Source of the DNA: Rhodospirillaceae bacterium
GTDB lineage: Bacteria; Pseudomonadota; Alphaproteobacteria; GCA-2731375
Direction: 5' to 3'
Assembly: GCA_018701215.1 (NCBI GenBank)
Contig: JABIWH010000059.1
Span: 1 to 64,000 of the forward strand
DNA: 64,000 nt
A program made the position numbers and the translations under genes. This document shows, one piece after another, positions 27,616 to 37,483 of this stretch. The first letter of the stretch is position 1, and every line of letters begins with the position of its first letter. The notes under the pieces are model-generated. The model did no database searches. It saw nothing but the letters and a program-made list of their open reading frames with translations, and was not told the origin of the DNA.

Positions 27616-27641
27616 CCGCCTCCAATTCACATTGGAGGCGG
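27616..27641 (+). terminator. Hairpin after the cold-shock gene
   Basis: CCGCCTCCAAT and ATTGGAGGCGG form a perfect 11-bp stem around TCAC. No T-run follows. A second hairpin, TTGGCGCC-A-GGCGCCAA, lies at 27654-27670. Confidence 0.6.
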
Positions 27642-27711
27642 CTGTGGTTCCCCTTGGCGCCAGGCGCCAAACGAGAGCGTATGCAAAGTAAATGCGCTCA
27701 GTTTCCTAAAA

Positions 27712-27761
27712 AATAAAGCAATTAAAGAAATTAAAGCAATTACTTAGGTCGCGAAAGCGAC
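27712..27761 (+). repeat. Three 9-bp repeats and a GAAA-loop hairpin
   Basis: AATAAAGCA, ATTAAAGAA and ATTAAAGCA are adjacent (27712-27738). A hairpin GTCGC-GAAA-GCGAC follows at 27748-27761. Both lie in the leader of the 82-residue lysine-rich gene. Confidence 0.55.
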
Positions 27762-27883
27762 TTCGATTAATTGAAAACTGCGCCAATATTGCATTGCCCA
27801 ACGCGACCTGAGTGGTCCCATTCAAAAATAGGAGCGAAAGTACTCGCCAGTGCCGCCCAGAACCGAAGCAAAGGAAATTCCAT

Positions 27884-28132
27884 ATGCCGAAGTCAGCGAA
27901 ATCAAAGGCCGAGAAAATGTTCGCCACAACCCAGAACAAGGACAGCCGGGTCGTAAAGGAAAAAGAAAAAAGGCAACAAGATAGGGCGGATCACCAGACG
28001 ACACTGCGCGCCCTTCGATTGGCAAAAGAAGCCGACGAGAAGAAAGCTGTCGAGCAGACCGACAGCAAAATTCCGGCCACCCAAAGTAAAACGAAATCTC
28101 GTTTGCCTAAGTCTCGACGCCCATTGTCCTAG
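27884..28132 (+). CDS. Small lysine-rich protein, 82 aa
   Basis: An 82-residue, very polar and strongly basic protein (many Lys, Arg, Glu, Gln) without hydrophobic segments. The middle (about 22-58) should form a charged helix or coiled coil (V-V-K-E-K-E-K-R-Q-Q-D-R, L-R-A-L-R-L-A-K-E-A). The C-terminus is Lys/Arg/Ser-rich. AAGGAA lies eight bases before the ATG. Such composition fits a nucleic-acid-associated or ribosome-associated accessory protein, but no family is recognised. It sits between the cold-shock gene and another small gene. Confidence 0.65.
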   Translation: MPKSAKSKAEKMFATTQNKDSRVVKEKEKRQQDRADHQTTLRALRLAKEADEKKAVEQTDSKIPATQSKTKSRLPKSRRPLS

Positions 28133-28166
28133 TCAACACACCGACCCGAACAGCGAGGAATAATTG

Positions 28167-28400
28167 ATGCGGCGGCCACTCAAGAGCGCCACGCTTCAGC
28201 CTGGAGACCGATTGGAAAAAGCCGACTTTCCGGGAAGTGTCTGGATTGTCTCGCGTCTGATAGAATCCCCGCACGAACCGCTCCATGCTGTCATTGTCTA
28301 TCAGAAGATAAACACCGAAACACGTATGTTGGCAGTTTCTACTTTGCTCGATAAGAGCTTTTTCCGGCGGCTGGCGGAGCCTTTGATGCCAGTTCTATAA
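28167..28400 (+). CDS. Small hypothetical protein, 77 aa
   Basis: A 77-residue soluble protein with no signal or membrane helix. It reads as a small beta-rich fold: L-Q-P-G-D-R-L, S-V-W-I-V-S-R-L-I, H-A-V-I-V-Y, then a helix S-F-F-R-R-L. The ATG follows GAGGAA at about seven bases. It lies 34 bp downstream of the 82-residue gene on the same strand, so the two may form a small operon. No function can be assigned. Confidence 0.6.
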   Translation: MRRPLKSATLQPGDRLEKADFPGSVWIVSRLIESPHEPLHAVIVYQKINTETRMLAVSTLLDKSFFRRLAEPLMPVL

Positions 28401-28534
28401 GAGCGGTATCCATTTCGGGCATTATCGTCTGTTGAGGGTGACGCGGACCTGCCATGCTAAACGGGGCATCGTCCAAGGGCGCATCTCAAACCCCGGCGAA
28501 TGTCGGCTGCGTAAGATCAGGGTGGTAAACGGCC

Positions 28535-29705
28535 ATGCAGGGTTCGCTAACAGATATCAAAATCCTCGATATGACCCATGCCCTCTCGGGGCCGTTCTCC
28601 ACCATGCTGCTGGCCGAGATAGGCGCCGATGTCATCAAGATTGAACCGCCGGGCGGCGATCACTTCCGTGCGGCAAACGGCGGCGCGACGTCGTCCGTCG
28701 TCAACCGGAACAAGCGCAGTCTTTGCATCGATCTGAAAATGCCGGCCAGCCGTCAGATCATGCAGCGTCTGATCGGCCAGGCGGATGTTTTCCTGGAAGC
28801 CTTTACCCCCGGCGCGCTGGAGCGTTTGGGTTATGGTTATGACGCCGTCGCGGGCACAGATGCCGAACATAATTTACTGCTCTATTTCAGGCTTCGGGCA
28901 GAGCGGTCCGTACCGCGAACTGCGCGGCTATGACGCCGTCGCCCAGGCCATGTCGGGCATCATGGCCTCGACGGGCGAGGCCGACCGGGCGCCGGTCCGG
29001 GTTGGCCCTTCGATGATCGATATGGGCACCGGCATGTACGCGGTGATCGGCATTCTTGATGCGCTGCGGCGGCGGGACAAGACCGGCGAGGGCGCCCGCC
29101 TGGAATTCAACCTGTTCGAATCCGCGCTTTCCTGGATGTCACAATCCATCGCCCGCTATTCGCAAACCGGGGTCGTGCCGCCACGTACGGGTTCCGCACT
29201 CGCTACCTTTTCCCCCTATCAAGTTTTTCAGGGCGGGGACGGGCAAATATTTATTGGCGCTTCAACGCAAAAATTTTGGCAACGCTTGTGCCGGGCCTTG
29301 GCGCTGGAAGAATTGCAAGAAGATCCCCGTTTCATCGATGTCCCCGACCGGGTGGCCAACCGCGATGCCTTGACCGCCCTGTTGGAAGCCCGGCTGGCTG
29401 AAATGAGTGTCGAGGACGCCCTTGGCCGCATTCGCGCGGCACAAGTCCCCTGTGCGCCCGTGCTGGCCGTCGATGGCGTTGTCGCGGACCCGCACGTGGC
29501 CGATCGCGGTGTCTTGATGCCGTCGGAAGATGCCGCCGGTCAGCCCATTCTGCAAACCCGCATGCCCATAGGCTCTGGCGCGCCACCGGAAACCGCGCCG
29601 GATATTGGCGAAAACGGCCGGGAAATCCTAGCGGAATTGGATTTTTCAGAAGAAGAAATCTCCGCTTTCGTCACCAGCCAGGTCATCATGGAAGCAGAAA
29701 GCTAG
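28535..29705 (+). pseudogene. CaiB/BaiF-type CoA-transferase, frameshifted
   Basis: Two frames join to form one class III CoA-transferase. The first starts at the ATG and carries the family N-terminus: I-L-D-M-T-H-A-L-S-G-P-F, L-A-E-I-G-A-D-V-I-K-I-E-P-P, N-R-N-K-R-S. The second picks up at P-N-I-I-Y-C-S-I-S-G-F-G-Q-S-G-P-Y and runs to the stop with the expected catalytic-Asp region (M-I-D-M-G-T-G-M-Y) and the C-terminal small domain. A net one-base insertion lies at about 28847-28860 (in GTCGCGGGCACAG). Apart from that the coding sequence is intact, so it is a fresh mutation or a sequence error. The family moves CoA between carboxylic acids. Confidence 0.85.
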
Positions 29706-29817
29706 GCCATTTGGCGCGGCTATCTAAAACTTCGCGCACGCGCTGGCCAGCTCTTGGGGCACCGAGGGCAATACAGAGCATCAGGGTTTGTTTGTTGCGC
29801 CGTTCAGGCAAGGCTGC

Positions 29818-31428
29818 TCAGCTTCCCAATGCAGCCTGTAAAACCAGATCCGCCGCTTTCTCGCCAATCATGATCGATGGCGCATTGGTGTTGCCGGAGG
29901 TGAGCGTCGGCATGATCGAGGCATCGGCCACCCGCAACCCTTCCAACCCGCGAACCCGCAGCTGATCGTCGACCACCGCCATCGGGTCGGAACCCATCTT
30001 GCAGGTTCCCACTGGGTGATAGGTCGTCTCCGCCGCCGCCTTGACCCAGTCCAGGATCTCTTGGTCCGAGGCCCGCATCGGTCCCGGTGCCAGCTCTTTT
30101 GTTTGCAGGGCCGTCATGGCCGGCGCGGTCATCAGGGCGCGCACGATACGCACGGCCCGCACGGTAATTTCCGCATCAAGGGGAGAGGAGAGAAAGTTGA
30201 AGTTGATCGCCGGCGGCGTCTTCGGATCGGCCGAGGTGATGTGGATATGGCCGGTGCTGTCGGGGCGCATGGCATGGGCATAACAGGTTATGCCGGCGGT
30301 GGCGGATAGCTTGAAGCCCGGTTCGTACAGCATGGGCACAAAGCCCAACAGAACATCCGGCCCGTCCAACCCTTCGCGGCTGCGCACGAAGGCCCTGAGA
30401 GGGGCGGCTGGGATACCCAGCATGCCCTTGCGCGAGAACAGATAGCGCATGGCCTGCTTGACCAGGCCGAGGCCGCTGCCCATGTCGTTGTAGGTGACGC
30501 CCGGCGTGCCAATGGCCCAACGGGTGCGGGGCGCATAGTGGTCGCGTAGGTTCTCGCCGACGCCCGCCAGGTCATGCCGGACCTCGATGCCGAGATCTTG
30601 CAGGCGCGCGGCCTGTCCGATGCCGGACAGCTCCAGCAGTTGCGGCGAATTGATGCTGCCGGCGCTGACCACCACCTCGCGCCGCGCACGGGCTTGGCGT
30701 GGTTTGCCGCCCACCGTATAGCGCACGCCCGTACAGCGCTTGCCATCCAGCACCAGGGCTTCGGTCAAGGCGCCGGTTTCGATGCTGAGATTTTTGCGTT
30801 TACGGGCCGGGTCCAGATAGCAATAGGCCGTGCTCATGCGGCGGCCATTGGAGATCGTCGCCTGGCTCATGGCGATGCCCTCCTGGGTGGCACCGTTGTA
30901 ATCGGGATTGTGCGGTATCCCGACTTGGCCGGCGGCTTCGATCAGGGCATCGTAGAGGGCGCCGTGTTCGTCCGGATCCGTGACCCGCAATGGTCCGTCG
31001 CGGCCGCGATATTCGTCCTCGCCGCCATCATAGCTTTCCAACTGCTTGAAAAACGGCAGCACGTCGGCATAGCTCCACCCCTTGTTGCCCAGCTGCGCCC
31101 AGGTATCAAAATCCTGGGCCTGGCCGCGGACAAAGACCAGGCCATTGATTGAGCTGGAACCACCCAGCATGCGCCCGCGCGGTACCGCGATCTTACGGCC
31201 ATTGGTGCTGGCCTCGGGCTCGGCGGAATAGCACCAGTTGGCGGCGGGGTTCTCGAGCAACCTGGCGTAGCCGACGGGTATGGCTGACCAGGGGTGGCTG
31301 GCCGGACCGGCTTCGAGCAGCAGTACTTTGTTGTTAGGGTCGGCGGACAATCGGTTGGCGACTACCGAGCCGGCGGAACCCGCGCCGACGATGATATAAT
31401 CATAGTCCCGTATGTCCGCACTTTGCAT
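29818..31428 (-). CDS. GMC family FAD-dependent oxidoreductase
   Basis: A 536-residue flavoenzyme of the glucose-methanol-choline family (choline dehydrogenase-like). The dinucleotide site is I-I-V-G-A-G-S-A-G-S (about 12-21), followed by the first GMC signature around G-R-M-L-G-G-S-S-S-I-N-G and the second around S-A-G-S-I-N-S-P-Q-L-L. The C-terminal active-site His is in T-Y-H-P-V-G-T-C-K-M-G. GGAG lies five bases before the ATG. It would oxidise an alcohol with FAD; the substrate is unknown. It runs divergently from the M81 gene and convergently with the CoA-transferase. Confidence 0.93.
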   Translation of the reverse strand: MQSADIRDYDYIIVGAGSAGSVVANRLSADPNNKVLLLEAGPASHPWSAIPVGYARLLENPAANWCYSAEPEASTNGRKIAVPRGRMLGGSSSINGLVFVRGQAQDFDTWAQLGNKGWSYADVLPFFKQLESYDGGEDEYRGRDGPLRVTDPDEHGALYDALIEAAGQVGIPHNPDYNGATQEGIAMSQATISNGRRMSTAYCYLDPARKRKNLSIETGALTEALVLDGKRCTGVRYTVGGKPRQARARREVVVSAGSINSPQLLELSGIGQAARLQDLGIEVRHDLAGVGENLRDHYAPRTRWAIGTPGVTYNDMGSGLGLVKQAMRYLFSRKGMLGIPAAPLRAFVRSREGLDGPDVLLGFVPMLYEPGFKLSATAGITCYAHAMRPDSTGHIHITSADPKTPPAINFNFLSSPLDAEITVRAVRIVRALMTAPAMTALQTKELAPGPMRASDQEILDWVKAAAETTYHPVGTCKMGSDPMAVVDDQLRVRGLEGLRVADASIMPTLTSGNTNAPSIMIGEKAADLVLQAALGS

Positions 31429-31636
31429 CTTTCACTCCATTTACGCCACCACCTGGGCGCCCGCGCGCTCTCGTTACAAGCCTAAGCCATGGCGGACCCT
31501 GACGCCATGCTGGTATGCTTGCTCTGGACAGGCGCCGCCTGGTTGTAACCTCGACGCCGGCAAATTGCAGGTTCACCCGCACGGCGAATAGGACTTACAA
31601 TTCAGAGAAGCCAGGGAGCACGAGGGAGCCGAAGCC

Positions 31637-33127
31637 GTGAAATTCGCAATCGCGATGTTAAAGCACGAGACCAATACATTTTCTCCCGTACCGACGCCGC
31701 TTGAAAGCCTTGGACCGGATGGCCCCCTCGTCGGCGATGCGGCGTATAACTATTTCAAGGGAACGGGCAGTCCAATCGGCGCCTTCATAGACATGGCCGA
31801 AGCCATGGGGGCGGATGTCCATATCCCCGCCGCCGCCCGGACCATGCCAAGCGGTCCGGTTCATCAGGCGGCCTTTGATCATGTGGCGGATCTCATCTGC
31901 GACAGCCTCAAGGAGGGCTATGATGCGCTGTTTCTGGATCTTCATGGCGCCATGGTCGCGGAGGATTTCGAGGATGGAGAAGGCGAGCTACTGGCCCGCA
32001 TTCGCGCCGTCGCACCAGACCTGCCAATCGCGGTCGGATTGGATTTCCATGCCAACATGTCCGAGGAAATGATCCGGAATTGTGATGTATTGGTCGGTTA
32101 CAAGACCTACCCGCACATGGATATGTACGAGGCCGGTCAAAGGGCGGGCGAGCTTTTGCTTGAATTCATGGCTGGCAAGATTGCGCCGCGCATGGTTGTC
32201 GAAAGCTGCCCCATTCTGCCCAATATTGTCCGCATGGCGACCGACGAGGCTCCCATGCGCGAGATCATGACGCTGGCCGGGGAATTGGAAACGGGAGACG
32301 TGCTCTCGGTCAGCGTCTTTCCGGGCTTCCCGCTTGCCGACACCTCGAAAACGCGGCTAAGCGTGGTTGCCGTCGAAAATGGCAATAGTGGCGCCGCGGA
32401 AGACGCCTGCCGGCGCATACTCGAGCTTGCTTGGCGTGGGCGTGATGATTTCAGCTATGAAAGCGAGCCTTTGGAGGATTCGGTCCGGCGCGCCAAGAAA
32501 CTGACCGACGGACCGGTCCTGCTGATCGATCTGGCCGACAATTGCAACTCTGGCGGCACGCTCGACACCATGACGGTCATCGCGGAGGCCCTGAAGCAAG
32601 GTTTGGACAATGTCGTCGCGGGCCCCATATGCGATCCGCAAGCCGTGCAGCAATTGATCGAGGCCGGTGTTGGCGCGCATATTACGCTGCCCCTCGGCGG
32701 CAAGATGGATATGCCGTCCATAGATCAACGGGGTCAGCCGCTGGTGCTTTCCGGTACCGTCAAGACGATATCCGATGGCCGCTTCATCGTGCGCGGTCCG
32801 GTCTTTACCGGCATGCAGGTCGAACTTGGGCGGACCGTGGTATTTGATACCGGCGCCATGGAAATTCTGCTCAGTGAAGACCGCATTGAACCGCTTGATC
32901 TGGCCATGTTTCGTTTCGTTGGCATCGAGCCGTTGGCAAAATCCTACATAATATTGAAATCCAAAATCCAATACCGCCCGACATTTGGCGCCATGGCCAA
33001 ACACATTATCGAATGTGATAGCGACGGTGTGGCAGGCCTCAATTTCGAGCGTCTTCCCTTCAAGAATCTGGCGCGGCCAATATATCCATTGGATCAAGAT
33101 GCCTCGTTTAAATGGACCAACCGTTGA
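31637..33127 (+). CDS. M81 family metallopeptidase (MlrC-like)
   Basis: A 496-residue protein of the MlrC family, named for the third enzyme of microcystin breakdown. Most relatives are uncharacterised amidohydrolase-type zinc enzymes. Family segments seen: K-H-E-T-N-T-F-S-P at the N-terminus, F-L-D-L-H-G-A-M-V, L-D-F-H-A-N-M-S, Y-K-T-Y-P-H-M-D and D-N-C-N-S-G-G. The His and Asp residues in these are the likely zinc ligands. Start is GTG, with GAGGGAG about nine bases upstream. It is followed 148 bp later by an Ldh-type dehydrogenase, which suggests a catabolic pathway. Confidence 0.92.
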   Translation: MKFAIAMLKHETNTFSPVPTPLESLGPDGPLVGDAAYNYFKGTGSPIGAFIDMAEAMGADVHIPAAARTMPSGPVHQAAFDHVADLICDSLKEGYDALFLDLHGAMVAEDFEDGEGELLARIRAVAPDLPIAVGLDFHANMSEEMIRNCDVLVGYKTYPHMDMYEAGQRAGELLLEFMAGKIAPRMVVESCPILPNIVRMATDEAPMREIMTLAGELETGDVLSVSVFPGFPLADTSKTRLSVVAVENGNSGAAEDACRRILELAWRGRDDFSYESEPLEDSVRRAKKLTDGPVLLIDLADNCNSGGTLDTMTVIAEALKQGLDNVVAGPICDPQAVQQLIEAGVGAHITLPLGGKMDMPSIDQRGQPLVLSGTVKTISDGRFIVRGPVFTGMQVELGRTVVFDTGAMEILLSEDRIEPLDLAMFRFVGIEPLAKSYIILKSKIQYRPTFGAMAKHIIECDSDGVAGLNFERLPFKNLARPIYPLDQDASFKWTNR

Positions 33128-33275
33128 TAGGTTCCGGTCCGGCTAATCAGGAATCTCGATGCTTAGCAGCGGTCCGCCGCTATCCTGCCCACCGATAGTG
33201 CACGCAATGCCGGCAATCCTGATAAGCTGCTGGATAATAACAGTTGGATGCGGTGCTCATGGATAGGAATACGGA

Positions 33276-34295
33276 ATGCCCGAAACAGTGCGGATGACCC
33301 TGGATGAAGTTCGAACCCTGGCGACGGAGGTTTTCGTTGGCAATGGCATGTCGCTGGCGAACGCCGAGACCATTGCCGGTGTGGTGACCGCGGCCGAGGC
33401 CGATGGCACCCATTCCCATGGTCTGTTTCGCGTGCCGGGGTATGTTTCCTGCGTGCAGAATGGCCGGGTCGATGGCAGGGCGGTGCCGGAGGTATCCAAT
33501 GCCGCGCCGGGCCTTGTCGCGGTTGATGGGAAAAACGGCTTTTCGCCGCCGGCAATTGTCGCGGGCCGGGCGTTGGCGATCGAGAAAGCCAAATCGCAAG
33601 GTATTGTCGCCCTGGGCTTGCGCAACAGCGGCAACCTGAATGCATTGTGGTGGGATGTGGAGCAATTCGCCGCTGATGGGTTGATCGCCATGGCCATGTC
33701 CACGACGCGCTCGTACGTGGCGCCATGGGGTGGGAACAAGGCATTGTTCGGCACTGATCCGTTCGCCTTTGCCTGCCCGCGCCAGGGCCTACCGCCCATG
33801 GGGTTTGATTTCGCGACCTCGGCCTCGGCGCGCGGCGAGATCCAGGTCGCGGCCCGGGAAGGGCATGCCATTCCCGAAGGCTGGGCCCTGGACAGCGATG
33901 GCAAAGCCACCACTGATCCCAAGGCCGCCCTGGAAGGCGTGCAACTGCCTTTCGGCGGCCATAAGGGCAACGCCCTGATCATCATGGTGGAATTGTTGGC
34001 GGCCGGCCTGACGGGTGGCAACTTCTGTTTCGAGGCGGAGAAAAAGGCCGCCGATTTCGGTGCGGTTGATAGCGGACCCGCCCATGCCGGTGAAATTGTT
34101 ATCCTGATCGATCCGGCCGGCTACGACGGCGGCTTTCTGCAGCGCATTGAAGGCCTGTTTGACGCCATCCTGGCCCAGGAAGGCACGCGCATTCCCGGCG
34201 ACCGCCGCTATGTCGCCCGTGCCCGTTCGCATGAGGAGGGCATCGATTGCCCGACAGTTCTGTATCAGCAGATCGTTGATATGAAGGCGGGATAA
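33276..34295 (+). CDS. Ldh family NAD(P)-dependent oxidoreductase
   Basis: A 339-residue enzyme of the malate/L-lactate/ureidoglycolate dehydrogenase family (Ldh_2), unrelated to classical Rossmann lactate dehydrogenases. Conserved segments: A-D-G-T-H-S-H-G-L-F-R-V-P-G-Y near residue 43, with the catalytic His, G-L-R-N-S-G-N-L, F-G-T-D-P-F-A-F-A and P-F-G-G-H-K-G-N-A near the nucleotide site. It reduces 2-oxo acids or cyclic imines; the substrate is unknown. It follows the M81 gene on the same strand, and the next gene, secA, converges on it. Confidence 0.92.
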   Translation: MPETVRMTLDEVRTLATEVFVGNGMSLANAETIAGVVTAAEADGTHSHGLFRVPGYVSCVQNGRVDGRAVPEVSNAAPGLVAVDGKNGFSPPAIVAGRALAIEKAKSQGIVALGLRNSGNLNALWWDVEQFAADGLIAMAMSTTRSYVAPWGGNKALFGTDPFAFACPRQGLPPMGFDFATSASARGEIQVAAREGHAIPEGWALDSDGKATTDPKAALEGVQLPFGGHKGNALIIMVELLAAGLTGGNFCFEAEKKAADFGAVDSGPAHAGEIVILIDPAGYDGGFLQRIEGLFDAILAQEGTRIPGDRRYVARARSHEEGIDCPTVLYQQIVDMKAG

Positions 34296-34408
34296 GGGAG
34301 CCTGTTCGTCTGACAGAAAAAAACATCTGTTCGGTGGCGTCCACGTTATTGCTGGGCCTGATCCGTCAATCCGGAATGGCGGAATTCCCCGTCTGCCGAT
34401 TAGTGCCC

Positions 34409-37180
34409 CTAACTACCGTGGCAGTGCTTGTATTTCTTGCCGGTGCCGCAGGGGCAGGGGGCGTTGCGGGGGATCTTGCCCCAGGTGGAGGGATCGTCGG
34501 GGTCCAGGGTTTGGGCGGCCTGCCGGCTGCGAGCCGGGCGATGCGTGCCCGCTCCGTTTAGGCCAGCACCACCAGCCGCCATTCCCGCCATGGCCATCTC
34601 TTCGTCCGCCATCTCGTTCATGCCGCTAATGGGATCGAGATGCTCTTCCTCCATCATCATCGGATCGGGATGCTGGGCGGTGATGTAGGTTTCGCCCTGA
34701 TCTGTTTGCAGTTCGATATGGGCCAGCACCTTGGTCGTGGTCTGGCGTAATTCGTCCAGCATGGTTTCGAATAATGTGAAGGCTTCCGTCTTGTATTCGT
34801 TCAGCGGATCACGCTGGCCGTAGGCGCGCAACACGATGCCGCCGCGCAGGTGATCCAGGGTCAGCAGATGTTCCTTCCAGGTCTGATCCAGCAATTGCAG
34901 CAACAGGCCCTTTTCCACCATGCGCATCACATCGGGGCCATAGTTGGCGACCTTTTCGGCCATCTTTCGGTCGGCCGCGCCGGCGATACGCTTGCGGATT
35001 TCCTCGTCCGCGATGCCTTCCTCGGCGCACCATTCGGCAATCGGCAGATCCAGGCCAAAGACCTCCATGGTCTCCACCGCCAAACCATCGGCATCCCATT
35101 GCTCGGCATAGGCCTTTTCCGGAATATGATGGGCGACCAGATCCTCGACCACTTCCCGGCGCATGTCCGCGACGGTTTCCGCCACATCCTCGGCATCCAT
35201 CAATTCCAGGCGCTGTTCGTAGATCACCTTGCGCTGATCGTTCATGACGTCGTCGTATTTCAACAGGTTCTTGCGCAGATCGAAATTTCGCGCCTCGACC
35301 TTTTCCTGGGCTTTCTCCAGGGCCTTGTTGACCCAAGGGTGGATGATCGCTTCGCCTTCCTCCAGGCCCAGTTTGCGCAGCATCCCGTCCATGCGTTCCG
35401 AGCCGAAAATACGCATCAGATCGTCTTCCAAGCTGAGGAAGAATTTCGAGGCGCCCGGATCGCCCTGCCGGCCCGCGCGGCCACGCAGCTGATTGTCGAT
35501 GCGGCGGCTCTCATGCCGCTCCGTGCCCATGATGAACAGGCCGCCGGCGGCCAGCACCTTGGCTTTTTCCGCCGCGATCTCGGACTCGATCTCTGCCGCC
35601 TTGGCGGCGTCCAGATTGCCTTTCGCGTCCGTGGCTTCCTGTGCCAGGCGCATTTCCAGATTGCCGCCCAGCTGAATATCGGTGCCCCGGCCCGCCATGT
35701 TGGTGGCGATGGTCAGCGCGCCCATACGGCCCGCCTGGCCGATAATATGCGCCTCCTGCTCGTGATGGCGGGCGTTCAGGACGTTATGCTTGATCTTTGC
35801 CTTGGTCAGATGATCCGAAAGTAGTTCCGATTTCTCGATCGATACGGTGCCGATCAGCGCCGGTTGGCCGGTCTTCTGGCATTCGCCGATCAATTCGATA
35901 ATGGCGGCGAATTTTTCCTCTTCCGTGCGATAGACCTCGTCATCCATGTCATCGCGGACCATGTCCAGATGGGTCGGGACATCGACCACGGCCAGCTTGT
36001 AAATCTCCAGGAACTCGCCCGCTTCGGTCATCGCCGTGCCGGTCATGCCGGCCAGGTTGGGATAGAGGCGGAAATAATTCTGAAAGGTGATCGAGGCCAG
36101 GGTCTGGTTCTCGGGCTGAACCTCGACCGCTTCCTTGGCTTCGAGGGCCTGATGCAGGCCTTCGGAATAGCGCCTCCCTTCCATGGCGCGGCCGGTGAAT
36201 TCATCAATAATGACGATCTTGCCGTCCTTGACCATGTAATCCACGTCGCGCTGGAACATCTGATGGGCGCGCAGGGCCTGGTTGATGTGATGCACGATGG
36301 TGACGTTTTCCATGTCGTAAAGGGTTTCCCCCTTCAACAGATCGACCTCGCGCAGCAGCGCTTCGATGGTTTCGGCGCCGTCCTCGGTGAAGTTGACGGT
36401 ACGGGCCTTTTCATCCTTTTCGTAATCGCTTTCCGCCAGCTTTGGCATCAGGACGTCGATGGTCTGATACAGATCGGAAGAATCCTCCGCCGGGCCGGAA
36501 ATAATCAACGGTGTGCGGGCCTCGTCCACCAGGATCGAGTCCACCTCGTCGACGATGGCGAAATTGAACGGCCGCTGCACCATGGCCGGGCGCTCGAACT
36601 TCATATTGTCGCGCAGATAGTCGAAGCCGAATTCGTTGTTGGTGCCATAGGTGACATCGCAGGCATAGGCGGCGCGGCGCTCGTCATCATCCAGACCATG
36701 GACGATGCAGCCCGTCGTCAGTCCCAACTGGGCATAGACCACGCCCATCCAGTTGGCGTCCCGTTGCGCCAGGTAATCGTTGACGGTGACCACGTGGGCG
36801 CCCTTGCCCTCCAGGGCATTGAGATAGACCGGCAGGGTGGCGACCAGGGTCTTGCCCTCGCCGGTACGCATTTCCGCGATCATGCCTTGGTGCAACACCA
36901 TGCCGCCCATCAGCTGCACATCAAAGTGACGCTGGCCCAGGGCGCGCTTGGCCGCCTCGCGCACGGCGGCGAAGGCCTCCGGCAATAGCTTGTCCAAGCT
37001 TTCACCCGCGCCGACGCGTTGGCGGAATTCATCGGTCTTATCGCGCAATTCATCATCGGACAGGGCTTCGAAGCTGGCTTCCAGCTCATTAATCGCATGG
37101 ACCGGCTGCTCAAACTGTTTGAGGACGCGTTCGTTGGACGAGCCGAACAGGCGCTTGGCAATACTGGCGAGAATAGCCAT
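34409..37180 (-). CDS. secA: Protein translocase ATPase SecA
   Basis: A 923-residue motor that pushes preproteins through SecYEG. Walker A lies in M-R-T-G-E-G-K-T (about 104-111). The second motif block includes [14 protein letters not shown], and the C-terminal helicase half has [10 protein letters not shown]. The extreme C-terminus keeps the zinc-binding tail [13 protein letters not shown] that contacts SecB and phospholipids. The ATG at 37180 has AGGGA seven bases upstream. It diverges from the parvulin gene. Confidence 0.99.
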   Translation of the reverse strand: MAILASIAKRLFGSSNERVLKQFEQPVHAINELEASFEALSDDELRDKTDEFRQRVGAGESLDKLLPEAFAAVREAAKRALGQRHFDVQLMGGMVLHQGMIAEMRTGEGKTLVATLPVYLNALEGKGAHVVTVNDYLAQRDANWMGVVYAQLGLTTGCIVHGLDDDERRAAYACDVTYGTNNEFGFDYLRDNMKFERPAMVQRPFNFAIVDEVDSILVDEARTPLIISGPAEDSSDLYQTIDVLMPKLAESDYEKDEKARTVNFTEDGAETIEALLREVDLLKGETLYDMENVTIVHHINQALRAHQMFQRDVDYMVKDGKIVIIDEFTGRAMEGRRYSEGLHQALEAKEAVEVQPENQTLASITFQNYFRLYPNLAGMTGTAMTEAGEFLEIYKLAVVDVPTHLDMVRDDMDDEVYRTEEEKFAAIIELIGECQKTGQPALIGTVSIEKSELLSDHLTKAKIKHNVLNARHHEQEAHIIGQAGRMGALTIATNMAGRGTDIQLGGNLEMRLAQEATDAKGNLDAAKAAEIESEIAAEKAKVLAAGGLFIMGTERHESRRIDNQLRGRAGRQGDPGASKFFLSLEDDLMRIFGSERMDGMLRKLGLEEGEAIIHPWVNKALEKAQEKVEARNFDLRKNLLKYDDVMNDQRKVIYEQRLELMDAEDVAETVADMRREVVEDLVAHHIPEKAYAEQWDADGLAVETMEVFGLDLPIAEWCAEEGIADEEIRKRIAGAADRKMAEKVANYGPDVMRMVEKGLLLQLLDQTWKEHLLTLDHLRGGIVLRAYGQRDPLNEYKTEAFTLFETMLDELRQTTTKVLAHIELQTDQGETYITAQHPDPMMMEEEHLDPISGMNEMADEEMAMAGMAAGGAGLNGAGTHRPARSRQAAQTLDPDDPSTWGKIPRNAPCPCGTGKKYKHCHGS

Positions 37181-37231
37181 CAAAAATCCCTAAAAAACAC
37201 CATTAACTTCAACATAGCAGTTGCCCACCAC

Positions 37232-37243
37232 CCCCATATGGGG
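37232..37243. promoter_or_regulatory. Perfect 12-bp palindrome upstream of secA
   Basis: CCCCATATGGGG lies 52-63 bp upstream of the secA start, in the divergent gap with the parvulin gene. It could be an operator. Confidence 0.35.
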
Positions 37244-37400
37244 AAGCCGGGGCGCAACCAGTGAGACATAAGGGCCACTCGCCCCCCTGTCAACGAAAGT
37301 GGGCGCTAAACAAGGGCGGGGAAACGGCACCCGCTCCGGCTGGCAATGTGACCCTTTTAACAACAATCTGTGAGAAATCGTCTTAACGTCTTGTGTGCAA

Positions 37401-37424
37401 GGGCCCAATATTCGATATTGGCCC
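37401..37424. repeat. Inverted repeat upstream of the parvulin gene
   Basis: GGGCCCAATA and TATTGGCCC pair around TTCGA with one bulged C. It lies 60 bp before the parvulin ATG. Confidence 0.45.
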
Positions 37425-37483
37425 GGCATCTGGCGCGTTGAGCGTTTAAGTTGAGAAAAACCGCAAGAGAAAGCCTCCCTATC

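Noticed and set aside
35864..36988. Long open frame opposite secA
   Set aside because: It lies wholly inside secA and has only antisense composition.
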